A stretch of 64,000 bases of DNA from CAIWMF01 sp964402065 (GTDB lineage: Bacteria > Verrucomicrobiota > Verrucomicrobiia > Chthoniobacterales > UBA6821), in assembly GCA_964402065.1 (NCBI GenBank), contig CAYOAN010000002.1:1-64000 (forward strand), written 5' to 3'. The translations under genes and the position numbers were made by a program. Positions 34,461 through 43,003 of this stretch are shown here, piece by piece. Below the pieces are notes generated by a model. That model searched no databases and was not told the DNA's origin. It worked only from the letters and a program-made list of their open reading frames with translations. The stretch's first letter is position 1; every line of letters begins with the position of its first letter.

Positions 34461-34527
34461 TCCTAAAAAATGAGAGAAAGGATCTTTGCAAGAACATAAG
34501 GTTCAAGCTAAATGTGGTGATTCAAGA

Positions 34528-35400
34528 ATGAAAACGATAACGCGTCCTCTTCGCTATGCAGGTTCTTGGTATGAAGCTGATCCCGTTTTTTTGGAACGAC
34601 AGATCGATTCTTTTTTTGACCGTCTCAAGCTAACTCAGCAAAAAATTGATACTCCAAATAGCATCCTTGCCTTAGTCGCCCCTCATGCTGGTTATACCTA
34701 TTCAGGAATGGCTGCAGCGGCTGCTTATAACACGGTGATCAATAAAAAAGTGAGTCGGGTTTTTTTGTTAGGGCCAAGTCATTATGTTCGCTTCGCTGGG
34801 GTTGCACTTCCAAGAGCACCTTTTTTTGAAACGCCATTTGGAAATTTGCCTGTTGATCAAGAAGTCGTAAGTATGTTGAAACAACAGCCTCACTTTTTAG
34901 AACAAGAAGAAACTCATGCAGTCGAGCATTCACTTGAACTGCAGCTTCCATTTATCAAAAAACTTTTTCCAAGCGCACCCATTGTCCCCATGGTTGTTGG
35001 AAACTTGCAAAGCGAGAACGAAGTAGATGAGGTTGCTGGATCGATAAAATTTCATCTGCAAGAAAACGATTTGATTATTGCTAGTTCTGACTTTACGCAC
35101 TATGGACCTCGGTTTGGCTTTACACCTTGCTTAGAAAAGAGGAAGGAAAAAATTCAAGAGCTTGATGCGAGAGCTTACTACCACTTGCAGCAGCTTGATC
35201 CCTCGGGATTACTTCGCTTTTATCAAGAGAGCGGCGTGACTATTTGTGGTCTTTATCCTATCGCAATTTTATTGGCACTGTTGCCACAAAAATCAAAAAC
35301 CTCACTTCGTTCCTATTACACTTCTCAAGATGTCGTGAAGAATGATTTGGAGCACTCCGTGAGCTATATGGCCATTACTTTTTCAAAAAATGATTTCTGA
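34528..35400 (+). CDS. Memo-family protein (AmmeMemoRadiSam system protein B)
   Basis: 290 residues from ATG 34528 (a TTG at 34486 also opens the frame). The MEMO1 fold, related to class III extradiol dioxygenases, is shown by LRYAGSWYEAD, LVAPHAGYTYSGMAAAAAY, FLLGPSHYVRFAGVALP, VEHSLELQLPF and IIASSDFTHYG, which hold the metal/His cluster. The biochemical role in bacteria is unresolved. The gene overlaps the AMMECR1 gene by 11 bases, so the two products almost certainly work together. Confidence 0.9.
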   Translation: MKTITRPLRYAGSWYEADPVFLERQIDSFFDRLKLTQQKIDTPNSILALVAPHAGYTYSGMAAAAAYNTVINKKVSRVFLLGPSHYVRFAGVALPRAPFFETPFGNLPVDQEVVSMLKQQPHFLEQEETHAVEHSLELQLPFIKKLFPSAPIVPMVVGNLQSENEVDEVAGSIKFHLQENDLIIASSDFTHYGPRFGFTPCLEKRKEKIQELDARAYYHLQQLDPSGLLRFYQESGVTICGLYPIAILLALLPQKSKTSLRSYYTSQDVVKNDLEHSVSYMAITFSKNDF

Positions 35401-35959
35401 AATTGATAAAAAAAAGTTACTTATCTTAGCTCGCGCTGTATTGAAAGCATGCGTACACCATCATTCTGTTCCGTCCCCCGAGTCGCTCGATATGGCCTTG
35501 AGTTCCTTTCTGAAAGAGCCTAGAGGAGCTTTTGTCACATTGTATTCAATGAATTCAGCGGCAAAAATGTTACGAGGCTGTATCGGTACCATCCTTCCAG
35601 CACAGCCATTGTATCAAGCTGTGATTAAAAACACTATTGCTGCAGCATTATACGACCCTCGATTTTCTCCAGTCAGGGAAGAAGAACTTTCAAAGATCAC
35701 ATTAGAAATTAATATTCTGACCAAACCGAGGCGCATTGCTTCACGTGAAGAGATTCAACTCGGGCGTGATGGAATTATTTTTCATTTAGGAAAAGAACAG
35801 TCTGTTTTTCTCCCTTCAGTACCAATCGAATTTCATTGGAACTTGCCTCAAACGCTCTCCCAGCTGGCCTTGAAAGCAGGCCTTCCTGTTGATGCATGGC
35901 AATCAGGAGAGGCCTGGTTTGAACTTTTTCAATCAGAGATCGTTGTGGAAAAAAATTAA
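35390..35959 (+). CDS. AMMECR1-domain protein (AmmeMemoRadiSam system protein A)
   Basis: 189 residues with the AMMECR1 domain motif LRGCIGTI and the later AALYDPRFSPV. In many bacteria this domain, Memo and a pyruvate-formate-lyase-activating-type radical SAM enzyme form one system. The radical SAM member is missing next to this pair. Overlaps the Memo gene by 11 bases and converges on the phosphatase gene with a 4-base overlap of stops. Confidence 0.9.
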   Translation: MISEIDKKKLLILARAVLKACVHHHSVPSPESLDMALSSFLKEPRGAFVTLYSMNSAAKMLRGCIGTILPAQPLYQAVIKNTIAAALYDPRFSPVREEELSKITLEINILTKPRRIASREEIQLGRDGIIFHLGKEQSVFLPSVPIEFHWNLPQTLSQLALKAGLPVDAWQSGEAWFELFQSEIVVEKN

Positions 35960-37107
35960 TGTAACTGGGAAGTTTGAACTTTCTTGAGCTGCGCAGTGGC
36001 CTCGTCGCTTAATGATTTTAATTGGGCTAAGGTGCATGTATTTTTTCCGCTGCAGCTTAAGATTACTGGTTCATTATTCAAGGTTACTTGAACGGTGTAA
36101 TTTCTATTTCCCTCATCGAAGAGTTCTAAATTGAGGTCAGAAGCATAAGGAGGAATATCTGTTAATGGAGTAGCTGCACCAAGAGCTCCTAAAAGCACTA
36201 GCAGCGTGCTATCGTGCGCGCAATAGAGTCGATAGCGGAGTGTCTGAGCAGGGGCTGTTGCTGATTGAAAAGATTGATAGATTTCTTGAAGAAGATTAGC
36301 CGCTGCTGTCTGAGCAATACTCTTATTTTGGAAAGTGGTGCAAGTAGCCCATGTCCCTGCATCGATAATTGCTGAGACATCGGCATCAGTTAAAAGCGCT
36401 GGAATAGGAACTTTCTTCAGCCGATAAATAAAAAATGCATCTCCTAAATTTCTTAGGTCGTAAAGATGAGTGATAGGCACTCCTGTGGCTTGACTCCAGT
36501 GTTCAAAATTCGCTTTGAGTGAAGCTTCTTTTTTTTGCCATTCAGGTGAAGAGGTAACAGCTGATTGTAGTAACTGATCAAAATTAAAAGTTAAATTATT
36601 GTCAGGAAAGAGTAAGTTTTCCTGAGCTCTAGGGCAATTATGAGTTGGAATGATCGGGCACTCCGAAATGCTAAGAGCGCCAGTTCCAAAATATAATCCA
36701 GTAAGTGCAGAGTTAGCGCTCATGATGGTTCTGTTTAACCCAGTTGATCGAGCTTCCATTGTTTCTGGAGTATAATGATCCGGGAGGAGATGAAATTGTG
36801 TGATATAACGATCACTTAATTGTCTTCCTAGAGCAAATTCTTGATCAATGCCTTGTTGAGTGAGCTGTTCAAGCCCTTCTTTCCAGATATGAGAGACGGT
36901 AGGAATGTCTATTAAGGGATTTCGATCTCCGTGGCGGATAAGGTCTACAGCAAAAATGAGTTTCCCATGAGACGAGGAGGGGCTCAGTGGAGAAGAGCTT
37001 GGGATGGGATCTGGACTACCTGCGTGTGTTAAAGAAGATCCTGTGAGTAAGCCTATAAAAAAGAATGAAGAAAGGAGGGGCAGTTTTAATTTCGTTTTAA
37101 AAAGCAT
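35956..37107 (-). CDS. secreted histidine acid phosphatase
   Basis: Hydrolyses phosphomonoesters outside the cytoplasm (histidine phosphatase branch 2). The catalytic motif is DLIRHGDRNPL and the C-terminal HD element lies in YRLYCAHDSTLLVLLGALG. From ATG at 37107 the protein is 383 residues with a signal peptide (LKLPLLSSFFFIGLLTGSSLTHA); a longer start at 37179 would place 24 polar or hydrophobic residues before it. A Ser/Pro linker follows the signal. Related phosphatases in Legionella and Francisella act in infection; a host-directed role here is speculation. Confidence 0.87.
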   Translation of the reverse strand: MLFKTKLKLPLLSSFFFIGLLTGSSLTHAGSPDPIPSSSPLSPSSSHGKLIFAVDLIRHGDRNPLIDIPTVSHIWKEGLEQLTQQGIDQEFALGRQLSDRYITQFHLLPDHYTPETMEARSTGLNRTIMSANSALTGLYFGTGALSISECPIIPTHNCPRAQENLLFPDNNLTFNFDQLLQSAVTSSPEWQKKEASLKANFEHWSQATGVPITHLYDLRNLGDAFFIYRLKKVPIPALLTDADVSAIIDAGTWATCTTFQNKSIAQTAAANLLQEIYQSFQSATAPAQTLRYRLYCAHDSTLLVLLGALGAATPLTDIPPYASDLNLELFDEGNRNYTVQVTLNNEPVILSCSGKNTCTLAQLKSLSDEATAQLKKVQTSQLH

Positions 37108-37191
37108 AGATGAAACAGGATATTTTCGCAGAAGAAAAATTGAAATTATAAAACATAAATTTTTCTCATTTTCATTCACGCTTCTAGTTTA

Positions 37192-37356
37192 TATAGCGTA
37201 TTAAATTGGAAAAGGCAGGCCATAAGCTTGCTCTTTTTCGTTAGGACTGCGTTCTCAGATCTTAGGTTATCTTCGGATAGCGTCTCGATCTTCGGCCTTG
37301 TCCTAAGAAAAAATGGCGGCGCTTCTAACGTCCCCTTTTCAATTTAATACACTATA
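37192..37356. mobile_element. MITE-like element, family 2 (complete, 165 bp)
   Basis: Terminal inverted repeats TATAGCGTATTAAATTGGAA and …TTTTCAATTTAATACACTATA. The core repeats the structure seen at 1-132: a TTAGGAC/GTCCTAA outer stem with an inner TTCG-loop hairpin, GTTATC-TTCG-GATAGC, in which the closing pairs are slightly degraded. It overlaps a family-1 left terminus (TATAGTCAAATTACTT, 37353-37368). It fills the gap between the phosphatase and the P-type ATPase. Confidence 0.65.
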
Positions 37357-37371
37357 GTCAAATTACTTTGG

Positions 37372-39360
37372 TCATTTTAAGCGTAGCAAGCGAAGGCTAT
37401 TGAGGACAACGAGTAGGGTGCTTCCTTCGTGGGCTGCAACGCCTAAAGTCAGTGGAATAGGCATCAAGGCAGCAGCAGCAACCATAACGATTACTGTTCC
37501 TAGCGCTACGGTGATATTTTGATAGATAATGCGTCGTGCTTTGGTGCTGATGTGGCGTGCCAATAGAAAATTTTCAAGGCGATCATTCATCAACACAATC
37601 TCAGCTTGTTCTAAGGCAGCATCAGAGCCGCGCGCTCCCATGGCGACGCCAACATCAGCAGCAGCAAGACACGGAGCATCATTAACGCCATCTCCAATCA
37701 TTGCAACGCGAACGCTGCCTCCTTCTTTGAATTTTTCAACCGCAGCAACTTTTTGAGCAGGAGAAAGCTCTGACATAATTTTTCCAACGCCCACTTTATT
37801 TCCTGTCATCTCAGCGGCGGCACGATGGTCTCCTGTTAACATCACGGTTTGAAGTCCATCGCGATGAAGTTGTTGTAATGTTACTGCTGCCTCTTCACGA
37901 ATATCATCAGTAAAAATCATTCGTCCCAATAAATGATCGCCTGCAATCCACACCACGGCTCCGTTTCCTGTTTTTTGCGACTCAAAATGGAATGTTGCTG
38001 TGGAAGGTAAATTTAATTGTTCGACTAAACGAGAGCTTCCCATGACATAAGGAGTGTTATCAATGGTAGCTTTGACACCGAGACCGAGAAGCGTTTCAAA
38101 TTTTTCCACTTCCTTTGTTGTAATACTCCAAGTGGCAGAAGTCCTCCGGATGGCTCGTGAGAGAGGGTGTTCCGAGAGTCGTGCCAGGTTGTAGGCGATA
38201 TTTTTTAATTGTTCTTCAGTTCCTTGAAAACAGTTGATGCTCGATAACGTCAAATTTCCCGAGGTGATTGTTCCTGTTTTGTCTAACGCAACAACAGAAA
38301 CTTGCGACAATGTCTCAATGGCAGCACCGCCTCGATAGAGGATGCCTCGTCGAGCCCCACTAGCAATGGCAGAGAGAATGGCAGAGGGGACTGAGATGAC
38401 CAAAGCACAGGGAGAAGCGACAACAAGAAGTGTCATGGTTCGATAAAAAGCACTTTCGACATGATGGCTGCTCAAAAAAGGAGGATATCTAAATAGCAAC
38501 CACCAGATAAAAAACATCGATGCTGAAACTATTAAAATAAGGAGCGTATAACTTGTGCCAAAACGATCAGTGAAACGTTGAGAGGGAGCCTTTAATTTTT
38601 GAGCTTCTTGAATGAGATTCATCATTTTTTGCAAGGAACTTTCACTTGCAGGACGCAAAACACGTCCTTCAATGACGCCCCATAAATTGATGGTTCCTGA
38701 TAGCGCCGTTTCACCTGGAGTTTTTTTGACGGGGGTTGCTTCTCCCGTTAGATTGGACTCATCGCAAGCGCTCTCGCCTTTTATGATTTCTAAATCAACA
38801 GGAATTTGCTCTCCAGTGGTGACCAGAACGATCATGCCAGGAATTAAGCTTTCAACGGGAATTTGCTCTTCGTTTCCATCACGCAGGACGCGAGCTGTTT
38901 TGGGAGTTCCTCGAAACAAAGCATCGATCGCTTTTTTAGTGCGACCCATTGCAAAATGCTCCATAGCACCTGAAGCAGAGAAGAGGAATAAAAGCAAAGC
39001 TCCTTCGCGCCATGATCCAATCAAGGCTGCGCCTGTCGCCACAGCGAGCATTAAAAAGTGAATATCGAGTTCCTTCTTTTTAAGCCGTTGACAGGTGCTG
39101 ATTGCAGCATCCCAACCCCCGGTGATATAGGCTACAACATAGCAAGCAATAGCACCCAAGGAAGAATGAAAATAGAACTCGGAACACAAACCGAGTATTC
39201 CGAAGAAAAAGCAAGAGCCAGCAAGTAAAAAAAGAAAAGGCCATTCTTCTCTTTCAGAGTGATCATGAGGATGATGACAATGATGACAACTGTTTAAGGT
39301 TGTTAGTAGTTGAGCGACTCGTGAGTGGTGCCACCATTGTTGAAAGGAAGAGAAAGACAC
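37372..39360 (-). CDS. heavy-metal P-type ATPase, P1B-4-like (Co/Zn/Fe)
   Basis: A metal efflux pump of the inner membrane, 662 residues, start codon GTG at 39360. The N-terminus has a Cys/His cluster at about 25-34 (CHHCHHPHDH) instead of a ferredoxin-like metal domain. The membrane metal motif is SPC (ASPCAL, about 315-317) rather than CPC, and the last helices carry HEGSTLLVVLNSLRLLR. SPC with HEGS/GT is the P1B-4 signature. Phosphorylation site DKTGT is at about 358, the actuator is GEATPVK and the hinge is MIGDGVNDAPCL. The exact metal is uncertain. Confidence 0.9.
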   Translation of the reverse strand: MSFSSFQQWWHHSRVAQLLTTLNSCHHCHHPHDHSEREEWPFLFLLAGSCFFFGILGLCSEFYFHSSLGAIACYVVAYITGGWDAAISTCQRLKKKELDIHFLMLAVATGAALIGSWREGALLLFLFSASGAMEHFAMGRTKKAIDALFRGTPKTARVLRDGNEEQIPVESLIPGMIVLVTTGEQIPVDLEIIKGESACDESNLTGEATPVKKTPGETALSGTINLWGVIEGRVLRPASESSLQKMMNLIQEAQKLKAPSQRFTDRFGTSYTLLILIVSASMFFIWWLLFRYPPFLSSHHVESAFYRTMTLLVVASPCALVISVPSAILSAIASGARRGILYRGGAAIETLSQVSVVALDKTGTITSGNLTLSSINCFQGTEEQLKNIAYNLARLSEHPLSRAIRRTSATWSITTKEVEKFETLLGLGVKATIDNTPYVMGSSRLVEQLNLPSTATFHFESQKTGNGAVVWIAGDHLLGRMIFTDDIREEAAVTLQQLHRDGLQTVMLTGDHRAAAEMTGNKVGVGKIMSELSPAQKVAAVEKFKEGGSVRVAMIGDGVNDAPCLAAADVGVAMGARGSDAALEQAEIVLMNDRLENFLLARHISTKARRIIYQNITVALGTVIVMVAAAALMPIPLTLGVAAHEGSTLLVVLNSLRLLRLK

Positions 39361-39633
39361 AGTAGTAAGAGATTATTAAAAAATAGAAGGAAAAATCAAC
39401 TTTCCAAAGAGCTAAAAAGTATTTTCTTTAAAATAGGAAAAATAGGTACTAACGTTTTTTCCGCAGTCTTAGTTTCAGAGTTACTGATACAGTGAGTAGT
39501 TGTGTCGCGCTAGCAATCATGACATCAAGTGCTTTTATACACTCGCTGCTGCTGAGCTGGTTCGCATTCTTTTTCACTAACCTCAGTAATTTTAAAAAAG
39601 TTAGTTATAAATAAACCAAACCTACTAAAAATT

Positions 39634-40362
39634 ATGAAAAAAATTATGACTCGGCTTCAACTCGTGGCTCTTTTTTTACTGAGCCTTTTTTTTACACCTA
39701 CTGCCAGGACGGCGGATCTTGGTGTAAAAAATAAATATCCGATTGGCAGCAATGCTATTCCTGTTTTGGCGGTGGAATATTGTCACTACCTCAATGACCA
39801 AGCTGGTAATGACAGTGTCTGGATTCAATCTCCTTATTATGACAGCTCTTTTATGAATACGAGTTGTGGTCTCTACAGTTCTAAAAATGCAGCGATTTAT
39901 CGCACAGGATGGAGTCGTGGATATCTAACTGGTCCTGGATACGTCTATAAGGTTATTCCTGGTCATGAGCGAGATCGGATTGTTGCTGTTTATTCAGAGG
40001 GAATTCAACAAGAATTTAATGAATGGCGTGCTCAACAAGTGATTAACATAACAACGCCCCCTAATAAAAGTGATACACCCGTCGATGTTCCTACAACAGA
40101 ACCAGCGGCACCTGCTGATGTTCCAGTAGCAGAACCAGCAGCACCTGCCGATGTTCCAGTAGCAGAACCAGCAGCACCTGCTGATATTTCAGTAGCAGAA
40201 CCAGCAGCACCCGTCGATGTTCCTACAACAGAGCCAGCAGCACCTGCTGATGTTTCAGTAACAGAACCAGCAGCACCTGCTGATGTTCCGGTAACAGAGC
40301 CAGCAGCATCTGTCGATGTTTTGACGACAGACGCTTCTGTGGCTTCTGATATAGCTGGATAA
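39634..40362 (+). CDS. secreted protein with tandem 11-residue repeats
   Basis: 242 residues. A signal peptide (MKKIMTRLQLVALFLLSLFF, ending near TARTA) is followed by an unidentified domain at about 27-145 with conserved-looking Cys, Tyr and Trp residues (EYCHYLNDQ, SCGLYSSKNAAIYRTGWSRGY). The C-terminal third is eight units of 11 residues, consensus ADVPVAEPAAP, encoded by 33-bp direct repeats (40081-40344). The last unit is degenerate. A Pro/Ala/Glu-rich tail of this kind resembles cell-wall- or surface-spanning stalks. A strong terminator follows. Function unknown. Confidence 0.75.
   Translation: MKKIMTRLQLVALFLLSLFFTPTARTADLGVKNKYPIGSNAIPVLAVEYCHYLNDQAGNDSVWIQSPYYDSSFMNTSCGLYSSKNAAIYRTGWSRGYLTGPGYVYKVIPGHERDRIVAVYSEGIQQEFNEWRAQQVINITTPPNKSDTPVDVPTTEPAAPADVPVAEPAAPADVPVAEPAAPADISVAEPAAPVDVPTTEPAAPADVSVTEPAAPADVPVTEPAASVDVLTTDASVASDIAG
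40081..40344 (+). repeat. 33-bp tandem repeats (VNTR), eight units
   Basis: Seven good units and one degenerate unit of 33 bases, each encoding a (A/V)D(V/I)xVxEPAAP segment. Two alternating versions (PTTE and PVAE/PVTE) suggest past duplication of multi-unit blocks. In-frame copy change would lengthen or shorten the tail without breaking the gene. Confidence 0.9.
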
Positions 40363-40385
40363 TTTTTTAAATTTAAAAAATGCTC

Positions 40386-40421
40386 AAGAGCTTTTTGGAT
40401 GAAATATTCCAAAAAGCTCTT
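40386..40421 (+). terminator. intrinsic terminator after the repeat-protein gene
   Basis: A perfect 14-bp stem, AAGAGCTTTTTGGA (40386-40399) with TCCAAAAAGCTCTT (40408-40421), around an eight-base loop, followed by a T-rich run. It lies 23 bases after the stop at 40362 and before the nucleotidyltransferase start at 40456. Confidence 0.7.
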
Positions 40422-40455
40422 TTGCTTTATCTCTATTTCTGTTTTTTTAAAGGCT

Positions 40456-40932
40456 ATGGAATATCTTGTTAGCGCCGATCAACTCACCTTGTTAGGAGAA
40501 TCTTATCGCCAAAAAGGAAAGAAGCTCGTTTTAACCAACGGCTGTTTTGATCTTTTGCACACAGGGCATGTTCGTTATCTCCAACAGGCACGAGCACTTG
40601 GAGATGTCTTGTTGGTTGCTGTGAATAGTGATCGATCAGTTCGCGAATTAAAAGGTCCTACACGCCCACTTAACGCAGAACACGATCGTGCAGAAGTTGT
40701 AGCCGCCCTGCGGTGTGTTGACCATGTGACAATTTTTGATGAGCTGCGTGTGACTGAAGTCATTAAAAAACTACAACCAGCTATCTATGCTAAGGGAGGC
40801 GACTACACAGAAGAGAGTCTTGATGCTGAAGAGCGTTCAGCTTTAACGCGTGCTGGAGCAGAAGTTTATATTCTTCCTCTTGTTAAGGAGCGATCTACAA
40901 CTTCATTAATCAAGAAGATGCAGATTCTCTGA
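40456..40932 (+). CDS. D-glycero-beta-D-manno-heptose 1-phosphate adenylyltransferase (HldE C-terminal/RfaE2 type)
   Basis: Activates heptose-1-phosphate to ADP-heptose for LPS. It has 158 residues from ATG 40456 (the frame is open from 40399 but that extension crosses the terminator). The nucleotidyltransferase motif is LVLTNGCFDLLHTGHVRYLQ, then VNSDRSVRELKGPTRP and the C-terminal ERSTTSLIKKM. The kinase domain (RfaE1) is not fused and not in the window. Supplies the donor used by the heptosyltransferase at 25 kb. Confidence 0.93.
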   Translation: MEYLVSADQLTLLGESYRQKGKKLVLTNGCFDLLHTGHVRYLQQARALGDVLLVAVNSDRSVRELKGPTRPLNAEHDRAEVVAALRCVDHVTIFDELRVTEVIKKLQPAIYAKGGDYTEESLDAEERSALTRAGAEVYILPLVKERSTTSLIKKMQIL

Positions 40933-40937
40933 ATGCT

Positions 40938-42974
40938 TCAAATGGGTTGCGTCCTTATTCTATGTGGAGAGCTATTTGCCAGCGATGGATTTGCTATAAA
41001 AATATTTCCTAGGGCTCCTATTAAATTGTCTAGGTAAGGTTGGAGGCCGAAAAATCGAATGAGTCTTGGCTCAAAAAAAACTGCTTCTTCGGGGTTTAGT
41101 TGGGAATTTTCTGATGATACCATTTGAGAAGGAAGCTCATTTTCAGCGCTTCTTAATCCATGCCGAGTAGCGTTGTGCAATAAAGTAGCACCCATGCTCA
41201 CACCGTATTCTGCTATATTGCTAGCAATGATGTCAGGGACGTAAGCTCCTATAAAAGGTTGCAGGGCGTGGCTTCCTATAAGCCCTAAAGCAGCTCCTGT
41301 TGTAGAGACAGAGCTAATTATCCCAGCTTCATTTTGGATATCTGCAGATAATCCTTCCTCTCGTATAACCCAACGGCCCACAAGATATCCTTCAATTGCA
41401 GCAGCGCCAAGGGCGATTGCAATCGAAGCTGGTGCTGTTGTGGAGACACCTGCGATAGCCAGACCTAACCTCGTTCCTGATAAAATTATTCCACAGATTC
41501 CTATTTCTCTTATAGTTTGAACAAAAGTATTGCCTTCGGTGCTTAATTGACGATGACTTTCTTGGGCAGCAGCAGCAGCTTCTTGATCATGAGAGAGTGC
41601 AATAAGATACTCGGGAGTGATAAAAATGGGATTTTCTTTGAAAAACTCGCTGACTTCTTCGATCGTTTGAAAAATTTTTTCTAAAACCTCATGGGTTTTT
41701 TTGATGCTGAGAGGCTGTTTTTGTTGGTCTTCGGAAACAAGGGAGTCAATGAACTCTGTACCATAAAACTCTTTTAAAGCAGAAAAAAAGCGCTCAGCAG
41801 CATTTTGTTGCTGTTCTATGTTAGGAGCAGAAGCTGACTCAACATGGAGAGAGTGAATAGAAACAGAAGAATCCTGATCAATATAAAAATAACTTTCTGA
41901 AGCAACAGTTGATAAGAAAGAAACAAAAGGTTTCAGTTGTTCATTAAGATGGGTTGTACGTTCTTTTAAATTTTCCGGAATAGCTGTGAGGTTTTCTAAA
42001 AATTGTTTTAGCTGAGGATGCTTCTCTTGTAGTTCTTGGAGATTGGGAGAGTCATCAATATTTTGCCATGTGCCGCCAAAGTTAGAGCCTTGGTTGTTAT
42101 CAGAAGTTCTAGTTGTGATACTGTTACCCGGTCCAATATCTAGGCTTGTCCTGGCTTCCCTCTCTACTGCAAGCATCTCTGTTGCTCTTTCGTTTAATGC
42201 ATGAAGCAATGGACGTTGCCGAGACATATTGTCCATGAGCTCAGTAGAGAGTTTTTTTCCTAAAGCTTGTTCCAAGCTCTTCACGGATGCTTGGGCTTCC
42301 GGTTCGGTTTGGTTTAAGTATTTTTGAAAAATTGCTACAGCAGTTTCCTTAGCTGTTTCTGCTGTTGATTCGCTCAGTGATAGTGGTTGGTGTTCGGTAA
42401 GAATATTTCTTGTGACCTGATCAACAACTTCTAGTCTTTGCTGAAGATATGCTTTTAAGGTTTCTGCTGCTGATTCAGAATCGCTAGAGCACGATGTGTT
42501 GAAAAAATTAATACAATTTTCCCAACTATCTTTAATCTTAACGTAAGCCATTCTAGCCCCAGTTTGAGAATGATCAGGGAGCTCCTTAATTCGGCTTTCA
42601 AGAATTTTTTGCCTGCTATCAATAGCTGCCCGGTAGGAAAAAAAGTCAGAGTTATTGGCAAGCTCAGCTTTCTTTAACACAGTAGCAATGGCCTTTTTGC
42701 TTAGGCCTTGAGATAAAGCTACGCGTTCAGTCTCAGGTGAAAAAACAAAACCAGCAATATCAGCTCCATATTTTGCCGATAGCGCTTTTTTAAAATCAGT
42801 AACAATTTCGGAAGTTCCTCCAAAACTCCGTTGAAAATTTAAAGACGAAACAGCTTTAAGCCCACTTCCAAAAAACTTTTTTCCAACAATAACATTTTCG
42901 CTGACGGCTGATTGTTCAGAAAATTTCTGAAAATCATTTAGTGTGAGTGGGGTTGAGGAAATTGAAGTGGGCAT
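40938..42974 (-). CDS. large protein of unknown function, candidate T3SS substrate
   Basis: 678 residues, no recognised domain. The N-terminus is Ser/Thr/Gln-rich and lacks a Sec signal (MPTSISSTPLTLNDFQKFSE), as in many T3SS effectors. The body to about 480 is helical and polar. It is followed by two Gly/Ala-rich hydrophobic regions at about 486-535 (IILSGTRLGLAIAGV, SIAIALGAAAIEGYLVG) and 550-580, reminiscent of the membrane hairpins in translocators and inclusion-membrane proteins. The C-terminus is polar. It lies 29 bases after mdh on the same strand. Effector status is inference. Confidence 0.55.
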   Translation of the reverse strand: MPTSISSTPLTLNDFQKFSEQSAVSENVIVGKKFFGSGLKAVSSLNFQRSFGGTSEIVTDFKKALSAKYGADIAGFVFSPETERVALSQGLSKKAIATVLKKAELANNSDFFSYRAAIDSRQKILESRIKELPDHSQTGARMAYVKIKDSWENCINFFNTSCSSDSESAAETLKAYLQQRLEVVDQVTRNILTEHQPLSLSESTAETAKETAVAIFQKYLNQTEPEAQASVKSLEQALGKKLSTELMDNMSRQRPLLHALNERATEMLAVEREARTSLDIGPGNSITTRTSDNNQGSNFGGTWQNIDDSPNLQELQEKHPQLKQFLENLTAIPENLKERTTHLNEQLKPFVSFLSTVASESYFYIDQDSSVSIHSLHVESASAPNIEQQQNAAERFFSALKEFYGTEFIDSLVSEDQQKQPLSIKKTHEVLEKIFQTIEEVSEFFKENPIFITPEYLIALSHDQEAAAAAQESHRQLSTEGNTFVQTIREIGICGIILSGTRLGLAIAGVSTTAPASIAIALGAAAIEGYLVGRWVIREEGLSADIQNEAGIISSVSTTGAALGLIGSHALQPFIGAYVPDIIASNIAEYGVSMGATLLHNATRHGLRSAENELPSQMVSSENSQLNPEEAVFFEPRLIRFFGLQPYLDNLIGALGNIFIANPSLANSSPHRIRTQPI

Positions 42975-43003
42975 AGCTCAGTAGATTGAACCCCTAAACA
43001 GTA

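Noticed and set aside
40081..40344. Repeat array as possible CRISPR
   Set aside because: Units are contiguous with no spacers, lie in a coding frame and no cas genes are present.
40032..40412. 126-codon minus-strand ORF across the tandem repeats
   Set aside because: The 33-bp repeats keep the opposite frame open by chance; the product is only low-complexity Ala/Gly/Ser and crosses the terminator.
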